A stretch of 64,000 bases of DNA from Anaerolineaceae bacterium (GCA_009772985.1 WOUS01000002.1:186001-250000), one strand, 5' to 3'; positions 56,001 through 63,559 are shown, counted from the stretch's first letter. Program-made: numbers and translations. The notes: generated from the letters alone by a model not told the origin.

Positions 56001-56275
56001 AAATAGCGTTTCAGTTGGTCGGTTTTCTCGATTTTGTCGAGGTCGGCCCCCACGTCTTTTGTTTCCACGTAGCCGAGCGGGATTTTGCGCCGTTCCACCA
56101 CAAAGTCCGGCGCGCCGCAGGCGATGTGGCGCGGGTCGTTGGAGGCGTCCACGCCGGGGGCCAGGGTTTCGATCAGCGTTTCGAGCGCCGAGCGGTAGGT
56201 GTGCTCGGTGGCAATGCCGCGGCGGTAATCGGCTTCGATTTTGGAGAGATATTCCTGGAAGGCGGAAGCGGTCAT
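53009..56275 (-). CDS. type ISP-like single-chain restriction-modification enzyme
   Basis: 1088 aa. The N-terminal nuclease shows PD-(D/E)xK order with Asp57, Glu71 and Lys73 (PDFVV, YVETK). The central adenine methyltransferase has ILDPATGTATFLY (motif I) and LGNPPYSG (motif IV). The C-terminal half should be the specificity domain, as in LlaGI/LlaBIII, but no helicase domain is present, so it is much shorter than those (about 1600 aa). Five palindromic genomic repeats sit in frame (at 53243, 53539, 54349, 55685 and 55862), adding roughly 80 residues. ATG 56275 follows AAGGA. The target-recognition part (53.7-54.3 kb) is AT-rich. Confidence 0.85.
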   Translation of the reverse strand: MTASAFQEYLSKIEADYRRGIATEHTYRSALETLIETLAPGVDASNDPRHIACGAPDFVVERRKIPLGYVETKDVGADLDKIEKTDQLKRYFKALNNLILTDYLEFRWYVRGELRLKARIAHVGADLRVRPDLRLRPDEQGIALAGQMFAQFFQTETPTVTSAKELASRMAEQTHLIRDLIIKSLTPDPSPNNGRGEQSPLARQYKTFCDYLLPALKPEEFADLYAQTMAYGLFAAKLSAPENAPFNRAAAYQYLTANKFLRRLFLDVGEELDGTLIAPFLDDIAALLAHADLAQIQTDLFKRTRSEDPVVHFYETFLSVYDPKLRASRGVYYTPEPVVQFIVHSVDWILKNRFGRTWGLADQNVKILDPATGTATFLYYVIQAIHEEVTRRGQAGTWSEKSKELLRRVFGFELLMAPYVVSHLKLGLLMQGLGAPLSPNERLQVYLTNTLEEGTTRAETIEGLGYYIAEEASQAAHVKKQEDIMVVLGNPPYSGLSANSSVGVDGKPNFIGRLLNEYYLVDGRPLGEKKLWLQDDYVKFIRFGEWRIDKTGHGILAFITNHGYLDNPTFRGMRQHLMQTFDEIYVLDLHGNSKKKERTPEGGKDENVFDIQQGVAILLAIKNPVGAGLVPAQAGRPQGSPLPATVHHASLWGLRAEKYAFLQASDVAQVAWTELQPSEPYYFYIPQNQANREEYEKGWQITEIMPVNVTGIVTARDGFVLDFESQPLIERMKVFVDESFTDEDIKRRFELQENYAWRVSDARKQLRKELTASPSHQYKIKEFLYRPFDQRKIYYHPSVVWRTRSNVMPNMIAGKNLGLITTRQTRDAWGAFVTENICGHKAYAAYDINSLFPLYLYTTPEETAGTLFAQSEVTRKANLAPAFVKAMEEKLGMKFVEAGSDVTVTSQVTVTSRTFTPEDVFHYAYAVFHSPTYRSRYAEFLKIDFPRLPLTSDKKLFAKLVAKGAELVSLHLLKSPKMDDFITSYPAAGNNVVEKVVFTSDPKGLQRPLGSHGRVWINAAQYFGGVPEAVWEFKVGGYQVCEKWLKDRKGRTLSGEDITHYQRVVVALKETIRLMKEIDKTIPKWPLE
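53243..53276. repeat. AGACCCTAAAGGTCT hairpin inside the type ISP gene
   Basis: 15-bp arms agaccctaaaggtct and agacctttagggtct, loop ttga. The same arms with loop cgg stand at 56601-56633. Translated on the minus strand as SDPKGLQRPLGS. Confidence 0.88.
53539..53577. repeat. GTGAC(A/G)GTCAC hairpin inside the type ISP gene
   Basis: 18-bp perfect arms gcgatgtgacagtcacct/aggtgactgtcacatcgc, loop gcg. A sister hairpin lies at 63860-63892. Translated as SDVTVTSQVTVTS. Confidence 0.85.
54349..54403. repeat. GTAGGGGC-type palindromic repeat inside the type ISP gene
   Basis: 55 bp with the same ends and inner hairpin as the element in moeA (4326-4377). Translated on the minus strand as VGAGLVPAQAGRPQGSPLP. 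Confidence 0.85.
55685..55725. repeat. CTCCCCTCTCCC...GGGAGAGGGG repeat inside the type ISP gene
   Basis: Palindrome ctcccctctcccgttattgg/gagaggggtc plus ggggtgaggg, a widespread repeat whose translation (LTPDPSPNNGRGEQS) is easily recognised. Confidence 0.8.
55862..55911. repeat. GTAGGGGCGG-type repeat inside the type ISP gene
   Basis: On the minus strand it opens gtaggggcggacctgcgtgt and repeats ccgcccagacctgcg words; translated as VGADLRVRPDLRLRPDEQ. Confidence 0.7.
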
Positions 56276-56391
56276 GGGAGTCCTTCGGAGATAACAGGCG
56301 GCGGGCAGGCGAATTATAGCATGACAAGCGATGACACGCGTCGGAACGAATGCTGCGAGAGTGGCTGCTTTGATGGGCTCAAATCTATCTA

Positions 56392-56490
56392 ACCGCAGAG
56401 AGCACAAAGTTCGCGGAGAAAAATAAAGGAAATTCTCTGCGTTCGCCTGCCCCCGAACTTTGGGGGCTGCGGACTCCGCGGTTAAAAAAT
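56392..56490. repeat. aaccgc...gcggtt dispersed repeat, copy 1
   Basis: Bounded by aaccgcagagagcacaaag and gactccgcggttaaaa, with an internal cccccgaac-tttgggggc stem. Related copy at 60924-61016. The remainder of the gap 56276-56564 holds no gene. Confidence 0.65.
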
Positions 56491-56546
56491 ATGGACAGCC
56501 CGCGATATTCGCCACTCCGGGGTTCCATTGCAATTCCGTGCCGGGG

Positions 56547-56575
56547 TTGCCGTCCGCTGGAAATAGTTGTACAAT
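56547..56575 (+). promoter_or_regulatory. promoter of the marR-ABC exporter operon
   Basis: TTGCCG (56547-56552), a 17-nt spacer, TACAAT (56570-56575). The -10 box is inside the palindrome listed next. Confidence 0.6.
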
Positions 56576-56581
56576 GCAACT
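56565..56581 (+). promoter_or_regulatory. probable MarR operator
   Basis: AGTTGTACAATGCAACT: inverted arms AGTTG/CAACT around the -10 box, with another gtcaact 10 nt downstream. Position fits autorepression by the MarR protein encoded next. Confidence 0.55.
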
Positions 56582-56600
56582 ATTCACCCTGTCAACTAAT

Positions 56601-56633
56601 AGACCCTAAAGGTCTCGGAGACCTTTAGGGTCT
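56601..56633. repeat. AGACCCTAAAGGTCT hairpin in the marR leader
   Basis: 15-bp arms identical to those at 53243-53276, loop cgg. It lies between the promoter and the GGGAGG ribosome binding site, so the marR mRNA leader would contain a strong hairpin. Confidence 0.88.
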
Positions 56634-56650
56634 CTGGCCGGGAGGCCGCC

Positions 56651-57097
56651 ATGACCAAACAAGAGCAGATCGAGCAGGCCGTTGAAAAATTCTGGGAAAC
56701 GATCCCGCCCGCGTGGCACGCCACACGCGCCGTCGTGCGCGGCGCGGCGGCGGAGAAGTTCCATCTCACCGAGGAGCAGTTCCAGGTGCTGCGCCGCATC
56801 CGGAGGGGGAGCGCCTCGGTCAGTGCGCTGGCCGAAGCCAGCCAGACCAGCCGCTCGGCGGTCAGCAAGGCGGTGGAGGCGCTCGTCCGCCGCGGGCTGG
56901 TCAGCCGCAGCCAGAACCCCGACGACCGGCGCAACCTCCCGCTGGCGCTCACCGACGAAGGCCAGCGCGTGATGGCCGGCGTCTACGATGAGACCGAGCA
57001 ATGGCTGTCCGCCCGATTCACCCGTCTCACCGCCGAAGAAACGGAGTCCCTCCTGCTGGGTATGGAGAGCCTCCGCAAAGCCTTTACCACTCCCTGA
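56651..57097 (+). CDS. MarR-family transcriptional regulator
   Basis: 148 aa. Winged helix: QFQVLRRIRRGSASVSALAE, recognition helix SQTSRSAVSKAVEALVRRGLV, wing RSQNPDDRRNLPLALTDEG. GGGAGG precedes the ATG. It is followed on the same strand by two ABC half-exporters, the usual arrangement for a MarR repressor released by a compound the exporter handles. A likely operator overlaps its promoter. Confidence 0.9.
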   Translation: MTKQEQIEQAVEKFWETIPPAWHATRAVVRGAAAEKFHLTEEQFQVLRRIRRGSASVSALAEASQTSRSAVSKAVEALVRRGLVSRSQNPDDRRNLPLALTDEGQRVMAGVYDETEQWLSARFTRLTAEETESLLLGMESLRKAFTTP

Positions 57098-57137
57098 TAC
57101 CTATTCACTATTCTCTGCTCTCTACTCTCTTTTCTCC

Positions 57138-58967
57138 ATGAAACATCTTCTCAAACTTCGCGCTTACCTTAAACCGTACCTCTGGCAGATCCTGCTCAAC
57201 ATGGTCATCCTGCTGACCATCACCGGCCTCGCGCTGGCGGTGCCGAAGGTCATCCAGGGCGTGATTGACGACGGGCTGAAAGCGGGGGCCTCGGCCTTCC
57301 TCGTCCGCTCGGCGCTCATCCTGCTCGGCATCGGCCTCGGCACCGCCGCCCTGAACCTGGGCCAGCGCTACCTGACCGAGTGGATCGGCGCGCACGTGGG
57401 CTACGACCTGCGCAACGCCATGTACGACCGCATCCAGTACCTGCCCTTCACCTATCACGACCACGCCCAGACCGGCCAACTCATCAGCCGCTGCATCGAA
57501 GACGTGCGCGCCGTGCAGAACTTCGCCGGAAGCAGCATCGTCGAAATGGTGCAGTTGGGACTGCTCTCGGTCGGCGTGGTTGCCGCGCTCGTGGCGGGCA
57601 ATCCGCTGCTGGCGGTCATCGCCCTCCTGCCGCTCGTCCCGATGGTGATGATGACCACCGACTTCGGCGGACGCATCACCCGTCTCTTCTACGACGTGGA
57701 TAACGCCCTCGGCGACCTCTCGTCCCAGTTGCAGGAGAACGTGACCGGGGTCCAGGTGGTGCGCGCCTTCGCCCGCGAGCCGCACGAGATCGGGCGCTTC
57801 GACCAGATCAACCGGTCCTATTTCAAGGCGCGCGTCCGGGTCATCGGCGAATGGTCGAAGGTCATGCCCACCACCAACCTGCTCATCACGATGGGCACCA
57901 TCCTCATCCTGCTCGTCGGCGGCCCGCTGGTAATGCAGGGGAAAATGACGGTGGGCGAACTGGTGGCCTTCAACGCCTACCTGCTGATGCTTTCAGGCCC
58001 CGTCCAGCAACTGGCCTGGCTGGTCAACGCCATCGGCGAATCGGAAGCCGGGGCGCAGCGCGTGATGGAAATCCTGGACCACGAGCCGGAGATCCAGTCC
58101 CCGGCCGGGGCCGCGGCGTTCGGGACCTTGAGCGGGCGCGTGGAATTCCGCCGCGTTTCCCTGCGCTACCAGGATGAGCGCATCGCCGCTCTCGCGGACA
58201 TTGACCTGGCCGTCGAGCCGAACCAACTCATCGCTCTCATCGGGCAGACCGGCTCCGGCAAGACCTCGCTGGTCAACCTCATCCCGCGCTTCTACGACGT
58301 GACCGGCGGCGCGCTGTTGGTGGACGGCGTGGACGTGCGCCAGGCGGAGCTCGTTTCCCTGCGGCGGCAGATTGGCATCGTGCTGCAATCCTCGCTCCTG
58401 TTCTCCGACACCATCCGCGAGAACATCCGCTATGGCCGCCCCGACGCGACGGACGATGAGATTTACGCCGCGGCCAGGGCCGCGCAGGCGCACGAGTTCA
58501 TCACCAAATTCGAGAAGGGCTACGAGACGCTGGTGGGCGAACGCGGCGTGACCGTCAGCGGCGGGCAGCGACAACGAATCGCCATCGCCCGCGCCCTGCT
58601 GATGGACCCGCGTATCCTCATCCTGGACGACTCCACCTCCAGCGTGGACACGCAGACCGAGAAACTCATCCAGGAGGCGCTCGACCGGCTGATGGAGGGC
58701 CGCACCACGTTCGTCATCGCCCACCGCCTGGCCACGGTCCGCCGCGCCGACCTGATCCTGGTCATGGCCGGCGGGCGCATCGTCGAGCGCGGCAAACACG
58801 ACGAACTGCTCGCCCGCGGCGGGCTGTACCGGGAGATCCACGACCTGCAACTCAGCCAGCAGGGCCAGTTCATCGAGGAGACCGAAGTGGACGAGGAACT
58901 CTTCGTCCGCGAGCAGGAACGCGATTCCATGAAAGGCCGCCGCACTTCGGACAGGTCGTTATCGTAA
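57138..58967 (+). CDS. ABC exporter half-transporter with degenerate catalytic site
   Basis: 609 aa: six membrane spans (to about 320), then a nucleotide-binding domain. Walker A GQTGSGKTSL, signature VSGGQRQRIAIARAL, Walker B ILILDDSTSSVD: the catalytic Glu after Walker B is Asp, as in the degenerate half of heterodimers such as BmrC/LmrC or TM287. The partner at 59113 has the complementary pattern. The acidic C-terminal tail is longer than usual. The gap before it is a cactattctctgctctc word repeat with no ribosome binding site. Confidence 0.92.
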   Translation: MKHLLKLRAYLKPYLWQILLNMVILLTITGLALAVPKVIQGVIDDGLKAGASAFLVRSALILLGIGLGTAALNLGQRYLTEWIGAHVGYDLRNAMYDRIQYLPFTYHDHAQTGQLISRCIEDVRAVQNFAGSSIVEMVQLGLLSVGVVAALVAGNPLLAVIALLPLVPMVMMTTDFGGRITRLFYDVDNALGDLSSQLQENVTGVQVVRAFAREPHEIGRFDQINRSYFKARVRVIGEWSKVMPTTNLLITMGTILILLVGGPLVMQGKMTVGELVAFNAYLLMLSGPVQQLAWLVNAIGESEAGAQRVMEILDHEPEIQSPAGAAAFGTLSGRVEFRRVSLRYQDERIAALADIDLAVEPNQLIALIGQTGSGKTSLVNLIPRFYDVTGGALLVDGVDVRQAELVSLRRQIGIVLQSSLLFSDTIRENIRYGRPDATDDEIYAAARAAQAHEFITKFEKGYETLVGERGVTVSGGQRQRIAIARALLMDPRILILDDSTSSVDTQTEKLIQEALDRLMEGRTTFVIAHRLATVRRADLILVMAGGRIVERGKHDELLARGGLYREIHDLQLSQQGQFIEETEVDEELFVREQERDSMKGRRTSDRSLS

Positions 58968-58974
58968 AGGATTC

Positions 58975-59105
58975 AACGCGACTGATGCCACTTCTGCTCC
59001 CGCCGGATTGTAAATCCGGCGGCCCGGCGGCTGGATTACAAATCCAGCCGGAGCATACAAAGAAGAAGTTATTCGCGTCATTCGCATATTCGCGAAATTC
59101 GCGTT
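58975..59105. repeat. composite palindromic repeat between the two exporter genes
   Basis: Two adjacent hairpins, ccgccggatt-gta-aatccggcgg and cggctggatt-aca-aatccagccg, bracketed by cgcgactgatgcc and gcgaaattcgcgtt words like those at 12018-12110. It may change the ratio of the two subunits by acting on mRNA. Confidence 0.75.
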
Positions 59106-59112
59106 AAAAAAA

Positions 59113-60912
59113 ATGACAACCAACACAATCATTCCTCCATCGTACGTCACCCAGTCCGAGGAACTCTACGACAAGGGCGTCAACCCGCAGACCGCCAAAC
59201 GGCTGACGGCGTTCATCCGTCCCTACACGTGGAAATTGATCCTCTCCGCCGTGCTGATGCTGCTCGCCTCCGCCGCCTCGGTGGCAGGGCCGTACTTCGT
59301 CAAGATCGCCATTGACAGCGGCCTCAACGCCGGGGATATGGCCGTCCTGCGTTACACCATCCTGGCCTACCTGGCCGTGTCCGTTATTCAATGGATTGCG
59401 ATCTATTACCGGGTCAACATCATGGCCTGGGTCGGGCAGTCCATCATCTACGACCTGCGCAAGAAACTGTTCGCCCACCTGCAAGACCTCTCGCTGGGAT
59501 TCTACAGCCGCTACTCGGTGGGACGCGTCATCACGCGCGCCATCAACGACGTGGAGACGCTGCGCGACTTCCTGACCTGGGCCGTGCTGGCCATCGCCCG
59601 CGACGTTTTCACCCTGGCGCTCATCATCATCGTCATGTTGGACATGGACTGGCGGCTGGCGCTGCTGACCTTCAGCATGATGCCGGTCATGGCGCTCATC
59701 ACCGTTCTCTTCCGCCGCGCCTCGCGCGCCGCCTACCGCAAGGTGCGCGCGGCGGTCTCGTGGGTCAACTCGGTGCTGGCCGAGAACGTCAACGGGGTGC
59801 GCGTCGTGCAGGCCTTCTCGCGCCAGGAGCGGAACCACGCGCACTTCCGCGACTACGTCAACCGCTACCATCTCGAACGCGCGGTGGCGACCGCCCGCCT
59901 CTCGTCTGTCTTCGGCCCAAGCGTGGACGTGCTGGGCGCGATTGCCACCGGCCTGGTCGTTTGGCTGGGCGGGACGGCGGTGCTGGGCCAGACCATCACT
60001 GCCGGGGTGCTGGTGGCCTTCATCCTGTACATTGACCGCTTCTTCGAGCCGATCCGCGACCTCAGCCGCCGCTACGACTCGCTCCAGTCCGCGATGATCG
60101 GCTGGGAACGCATCCTCGGGCTTTTGGATACCCGGATCGAGGTCCAGGACGCGCCGGACGCCGGGGAATTGCCCGTCATCGCGGGTGAGGTGACGTTCGA
60201 GCGCGTCTCATTCCATTACTCGGACGACCCCGCTCTCATCCTGACCGACATTGACCTGCGCATCCGCCCTGGCGAGACCGTGGCCCTGGTCGGCGAGACC
60301 GGCGCGGGCAAGACCACCATGATCAAACTGCTGGCGCGCTTCCACGACCCGACCGGGGGCCGCGTGCTGGTGGACGGGCGCGACCTGCTCACGGTCACGC
60401 AGGCTTCGCTCCGGCGGCAGATGGGCATCGTCTTGCAGGACCCGTTCCTGTTCAATGGAACGGTGGCGGAGAACATCCGCTTCGGGCGGCTGGAGGCGAC
60501 GGAGGCCGAGGTGGAGGCGGCGGCGCGGGCGGTGGGCGCGCACGAGTTCATCGTCAACCTGCGCAAGGGCTACGAGACTTCGGTGGAGGAGGGGGGCGTG
60601 ATGCTCTCGGTGGGACAGCGGCAACTGCTTTCGTTTGCCCGCGCCCTGCTGGCGGACCCGCGCATCCTTGTCCTCGACGAGGCCACCTCGTCGGTGGACA
60701 CGCAGACCGAGCAGGTCATCCAGCGGGCATTGCGGCGGCTGTTGAAGGAACGCACGTCCTTTGTCATCGCGCACCGCCTCTCGACCATCACCAGCGCCGA
60801 CCGCATCGTGGTCGTCCACGACGGGCGCATCATCGAGCAGGGCACGCATGCCGAACTGCTGGCGAAACAGGGGATGTATTACGACCTTTACCGGACGGGG
60901 TTTCGGGAATAG
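59113..60912 (+). CDS. ABC exporter half-transporter, catalytic partner
   Basis: 599 aa: six spans, then Walker A GETGAGKTTM, Q-loop VLQDPFLFNG, Walker B ILVLDEATSSVD with catalytic Glu, switch His in IAHRLSTI. Its signature is LSVGQRQLLSFARAL, so Gly of LSGGQ is Val. In a heterodimer this altered signature would face the degenerate site of the 609-aa partner, leaving one fully active ATP site. Substrate unknown; MarR linkage suggests export of a toxic compound. Confidence 0.92.
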   Translation: MTTNTIIPPSYVTQSEELYDKGVNPQTAKRLTAFIRPYTWKLILSAVLMLLASAASVAGPYFVKIAIDSGLNAGDMAVLRYTILAYLAVSVIQWIAIYYRVNIMAWVGQSIIYDLRKKLFAHLQDLSLGFYSRYSVGRVITRAINDVETLRDFLTWAVLAIARDVFTLALIIIVMLDMDWRLALLTFSMMPVMALITVLFRRASRAAYRKVRAAVSWVNSVLAENVNGVRVVQAFSRQERNHAHFRDYVNRYHLERAVATARLSSVFGPSVDVLGAIATGLVVWLGGTAVLGQTITAGVLVAFILYIDRFFEPIRDLSRRYDSLQSAMIGWERILGLLDTRIEVQDAPDAGELPVIAGEVTFERVSFHYSDDPALILTDIDLRIRPGETVALVGETGAGKTTMIKLLARFHDPTGGRVLVDGRDLLTVTQASLRRQMGIVLQDPFLFNGTVAENIRFGRLEATEAEVEAAARAVGAHEFIVNLRKGYETSVEEGGVMLSVGQRQLLSFARALLADPRILVLDEATSSVDTQTEQVIQRALRRLLKERTSFVIAHRLSTITSADRIVVVHDGRIIEQGTHAELLAKQGMYYDLYRTGFRE

Positions 60913-60923
60913 GCAAAGATTAA

Positions 60924-61016
60924 ACCGCGAAGACGCGACCCCCAAAGAGCGGGGGCAGGCGGCCGCGAAGAAAGCCGCTTTTACTTTGCGGTCTTCGCGG
61001 CCTTGGCGGTTAATTC
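60924..61016. repeat. aaaccgcgaag...ggcggtt dispersed repeat, copy 2
   Basis: Bounded by aaaccgcgaagacgcgacc and cttcgcggccttggcggtt, with an internal cccccaaagagcggggg stem, as in the copy at 56392-56490. Confidence 0.7.
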
Positions 61017-61068
61017 CAAGCCGATCTGAGCAAAACTGATTGGCTCATGTATAGAAAGTGTGAAATAT

Positions 61069-61193
61069 GGTGTCACTGCGAGGAGGGCGTACTTCCCTGC
61101 ACCGAACGCAGGACGGTGTGCCCGACGAAGCAGTCCCCTCGTTGCCGAGGAGATTGCTTCGCTCGCTGGGGAACGCTCGCTCGCAATGACACG
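61069..61193. repeat. TCA(T/C)TGCGAG repeat, copy 2
   Basis: Starts gtcactgcgaggagggcg, contains gaagcagtcccctcgttgcc and gaggagattgcttcgctcg, ends ctcgcaatgacacgc. Same family as the core of 1655-1741. The gap 60913-61224 holds no gene. Confidence 0.75.
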
Positions 61194-61224
61194 CACTCTT
61201 TTGATAGATGAGCCAACTGATTAG

Positions 61225-62274
61225 TTACGGACTGTAGATCTTGAAGGTCTGCTGCGCCGACAAACTGTTGGGACTGGTGACGATCAATTTGACCGTGTAA
61301 TTCCCGCAGTCGCCCTTATCCGCGCCGGGGTCAATGGTCTTGGAAGCGGCTTTCGTAAAGACGATGGTTTCGTTGGCGGTCGAGTGGAACAGGCTGCCGT
61401 CCCGCCAGATCTCCCAGTGGAACACCACCGTCGCCGGGCCGTTCGTGCTGATCGTGCCGCGCGGCGAGAACGCGTTGGGCATGCCGCAGAAGCCGGCAAT
61501 GTTGGACATCGCCTCGACCGCCACATCCACCACCAGGCCGAGCGGATTCGGGATCACCGGCAGGCCGGACAGGTCGCCGCTGGTCTGCGTCACCGCGCCG
61601 GAAACCCAGCAATACGTGCCAGGATCCTGCGGACTCTCGATCTGCCACCAGGTGTGGCTGCTGTTGGTTCCGCGAATGCGGACGCTGACCCCCACCAGCA
61701 GCGCGCCGACCGAACTGTAGTCCATGCTCGGCCCGTAGCGGCAGTTGACATCCTGGTTGATGGGCGTCACCATCGGCACGGAGGATGTGGCGGTGGCGGC
61801 AGTGGTGGCAGTGGCAGTCGCGGTTGCCGTCGCGCTGGGCAGCAGGGGCACAGGCGTCGGCGTGGCGGCGGGGATGGAGTCCGTCAACGGAGCCATGAAC
61901 AGGCTGAGACCGGTCGGCAGGTCCGGGTTCGACGCGACCGGCACCGGGTAGGCCAGCGCCGGGTACGATCCGGAGAAGATCCAGCCGCCCTTCGACACCG
62001 CGATGTGGCAGGTGCCTTCCGGCAGGCCGGTGAAGTTGAACGTGCCGTCCGCGCCCGTCACCTGGGTCTGCGTCGAGCCGCAGTCGGCCAGCGTCACCTC
62101 CGCGCCGTCCAGCGGCCCCTCGCCGGGGTCTATGCCGCCGCTGCCGTTCATGTCGCCGTAGATGACGCCCTGCACGATCCCGCCGATGCGCGCCGCCGGG
62201 AGGCAGGACGCCAGGAGAACCGCCAAAATGACGAGCACGCCGCTGATACGGGCAGGGAAACTTTTTCTGAACAT
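61225..62274 (-). CDS. lipoprotein with carboxypeptidase-regulatory-like and SH3 domains
   Basis: 349 aa. Lipobox in VLVILAVLLASC. Domains: a prealbumin/SdrD-like beta fold (about 30-100) opened by a Ca-loop-like DMNGSGGIDPGE and containing VTGADGTFNFTGLPEG; a Thr/Ala linker; a bacterial SH3 domain (about 168-225: DVNCRYGPSMDYSSVG, WWQIESP, YCWVSG); and an Ig-like C-terminal domain. A surface-exposed, ligand- or wall-binding lipoprotein. AAGGAG precedes ATG 62274. Confidence 0.8.
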   Translation of the reverse strand: MFRKSFPARISGVLVILAVLLASCLPAARIGGIVQGVIYGDMNGSGGIDPGEGPLDGAEVTLADCGSTQTQVTGADGTFNFTGLPEGTCHIAVSKGGWIFSGSYPALAYPVPVASNPDLPTGLSLFMAPLTDSIPAATPTPVPLLPSATATATATATTAATATSSVPMVTPINQDVNCRYGPSMDYSSVGALLVGVSVRIRGTNSSHTWWQIESPQDPGTYCWVSGAVTQTSGDLSGLPVIPNPLGLVVDVAVEAMSNIAGFCGMPNAFSPRGTISTNGPATVVFHWEIWRDGSLFHSTANETIVFTKAASKTIDPGADKGDCGNYTVKLIVTSPNSLSAQQTFKIYSP

Positions 62275-62376
62275 ATGCGCTCCTTTCGTTATCGCCCCCA
62301 TTCTACCCCGGCGGGGCCGAAAATCCAATCGTTCTTAAGGGTCGCCGCCCGTCTTCCATTTTCCCGCAACACCTCT

Positions 62377-62382
62377 TATACT
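62377..62382 (+). promoter_or_regulatory. -10 box of a leaderless start
   Basis: TATACT exactly 6 nt before ATG 62389. Confidence 0.55.
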
Positions 62383-62388
62383 AACGGC

Positions 62389-63183
62389 ATGACCGACATC
62401 ACCAGTCTGCAAAACGAACGCGTCAAGTACGTCGTCAAACTGCGCGGCGACAAACGCCAGCGCCAGCGGGACGGCGTGATGCTCGTCGAAGGCCGGTACG
62501 AACTGGAACTGGCCCTCGCCAGCGGACTGCGCCCGCGCGAAGTGTTCCTGTGCGAGGAACTGTCCGCCGGCCCTCCCGCGGCGCTACTCGACCCGTTACC
62601 TGCCACCGTTACCCGGGCTGTGTTCGAGAAAATGAGTTACCGCGACAACCCCGACGGCTGGCTGGCAATCGTCCCCGCGCCGCACCGCATCCTGGACTCG
62701 TTCCCGCTTTCCCCCGCGCCCCTGCTCATCCTGGCCGAATCGGTGGAGAAGCCCGGCAATTTGGGCGCCATCCTGCGGACGGCTGACGCGGCCGGCGTGG
62801 ACGGGCTGCTCGTCTGCGACCCGCGCGTGGACCTGTCCAATCCCAACATCGTGCGCGCCAGCCGCGGGACGCTGTTCACCGTCCCGGCGGTGGAGACGAC
62901 CTCCGGCGAGGCATTGGCCTGGCTGCGCGCCAACCGGATCCGGGTCCTGGCTGCCACGCCGCACACAGACATACTCTACACGGACGCGGACCTGCGCCAG
63001 CCGGTCTGCATCGCCGTCGGCACGGAAGACGAAGGTCTGACCGATTTCTGGCTGGATAACGCGGATTTGAAAGTCAAAATCCCGATGATGGGGAAAGTCA
63101 ACTCGCTGAATGTGTCCACCTCGACCGCCATCATTTTGTACGAAGCCGTGCGGCAGCGCGCCGGCAAAGGAGAACTGAAATGA
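62389..63183 (+). CDS. SpoU/TrmH-family RNA 2'-O-ribose methyltransferase
   Basis: 264 aa. N-terminal substrate-binding domain (LQNERVKYVVKLRGDKRQR, VMLVEGRYELELAL), then the SPOUT knot: LLILAESVEKPGNLGAILRT (motif 1), VCIAVGTEDEGLTDFWL (motif 2), IPMMGKVNSLNVSTSTAI (motif 3). Such enzymes methylate a ribose in rRNA or tRNA; the target base is not evident. It overlaps the DUF6713 gene by 4 nt and is probably translated from a leaderless message. Confidence 0.92.
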   Translation: MTDITSLQNERVKYVVKLRGDKRQRQRDGVMLVEGRYELELALASGLRPREVFLCEELSAGPPAALLDPLPATVTRAVFEKMSYRDNPDGWLAIVPAPHRILDSFPLSPAPLLILAESVEKPGNLGAILRTADAAGVDGLLVCDPRVDLSNPNIVRASRGTLFTVPAVETTSGEALAWLRANRIRVLAATPHTDILYTDADLRQPVCIAVGTEDEGLTDFWLDNADLKVKIPMMGKVNSLNVSTSTAIILYEAVRQRAGKGELK

Positions 63184-63548
63184 CGCAACTTCTCTTCTGG
63201 CTCTACATCGTCAACCTGACCCTACTCATCCTGCACGAGATGGACTCGGCTTACTGGAAAGAGTGGAACCTGTTCCGCCTGCCGGGAGGGGTGGGGGGCT
63301 TCCTGCTTATCCACCTGCCGCTGTGGATCCTGGCCCTGTGGGGCGCGGCCCAGGTTTGGGAGGGGAGTCTGGCCGGCCTGATCCTCTCGCTGGTGGTGGC
63401 CGTGGCAGGGCTGGCGGCTTTCCTCATCCACGCCTATTTCCTGCGCAAGGGCCGCCCCGAGTTCAACACGCCCGTCTCGAAGGGCATCCTGTGGGCATTG
63501 CTGGCGCTGTCCGTGCCGCAGTTGATCCTGACGATATTGATGTTCTGA
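63180..63548 (+). CDS. DUF6713-like small membrane protein
   Basis: 122 aa with four hydrophobic segments. The N-terminal LHEMDSAYWKEWNLF, with its acidic residues and conserved His, matches DUF6713-type proteins. Function unknown. The ATGA overlap with the methyltransferase gene shows coupling. Confidence 0.7.
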   Translation: MTQLLFWLYIVNLTLLILHEMDSAYWKEWNLFRLPGGVGGFLLIHLPLWILALWGAAQVWEGSLAGLILSLVVAVAGLAAFLIHAYFLRKGRPEFNTPVSKGILWALLALSVPQLILTILMF

Positions 63549-63553
63549 TGTTG

Positions 63554-63559
63554 TATAAT
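63554..63559 (+). promoter_or_regulatory. -10 box of a leaderless start
   Basis: TATAAT exactly 6 nt before ATG 63566. Confidence 0.55.
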
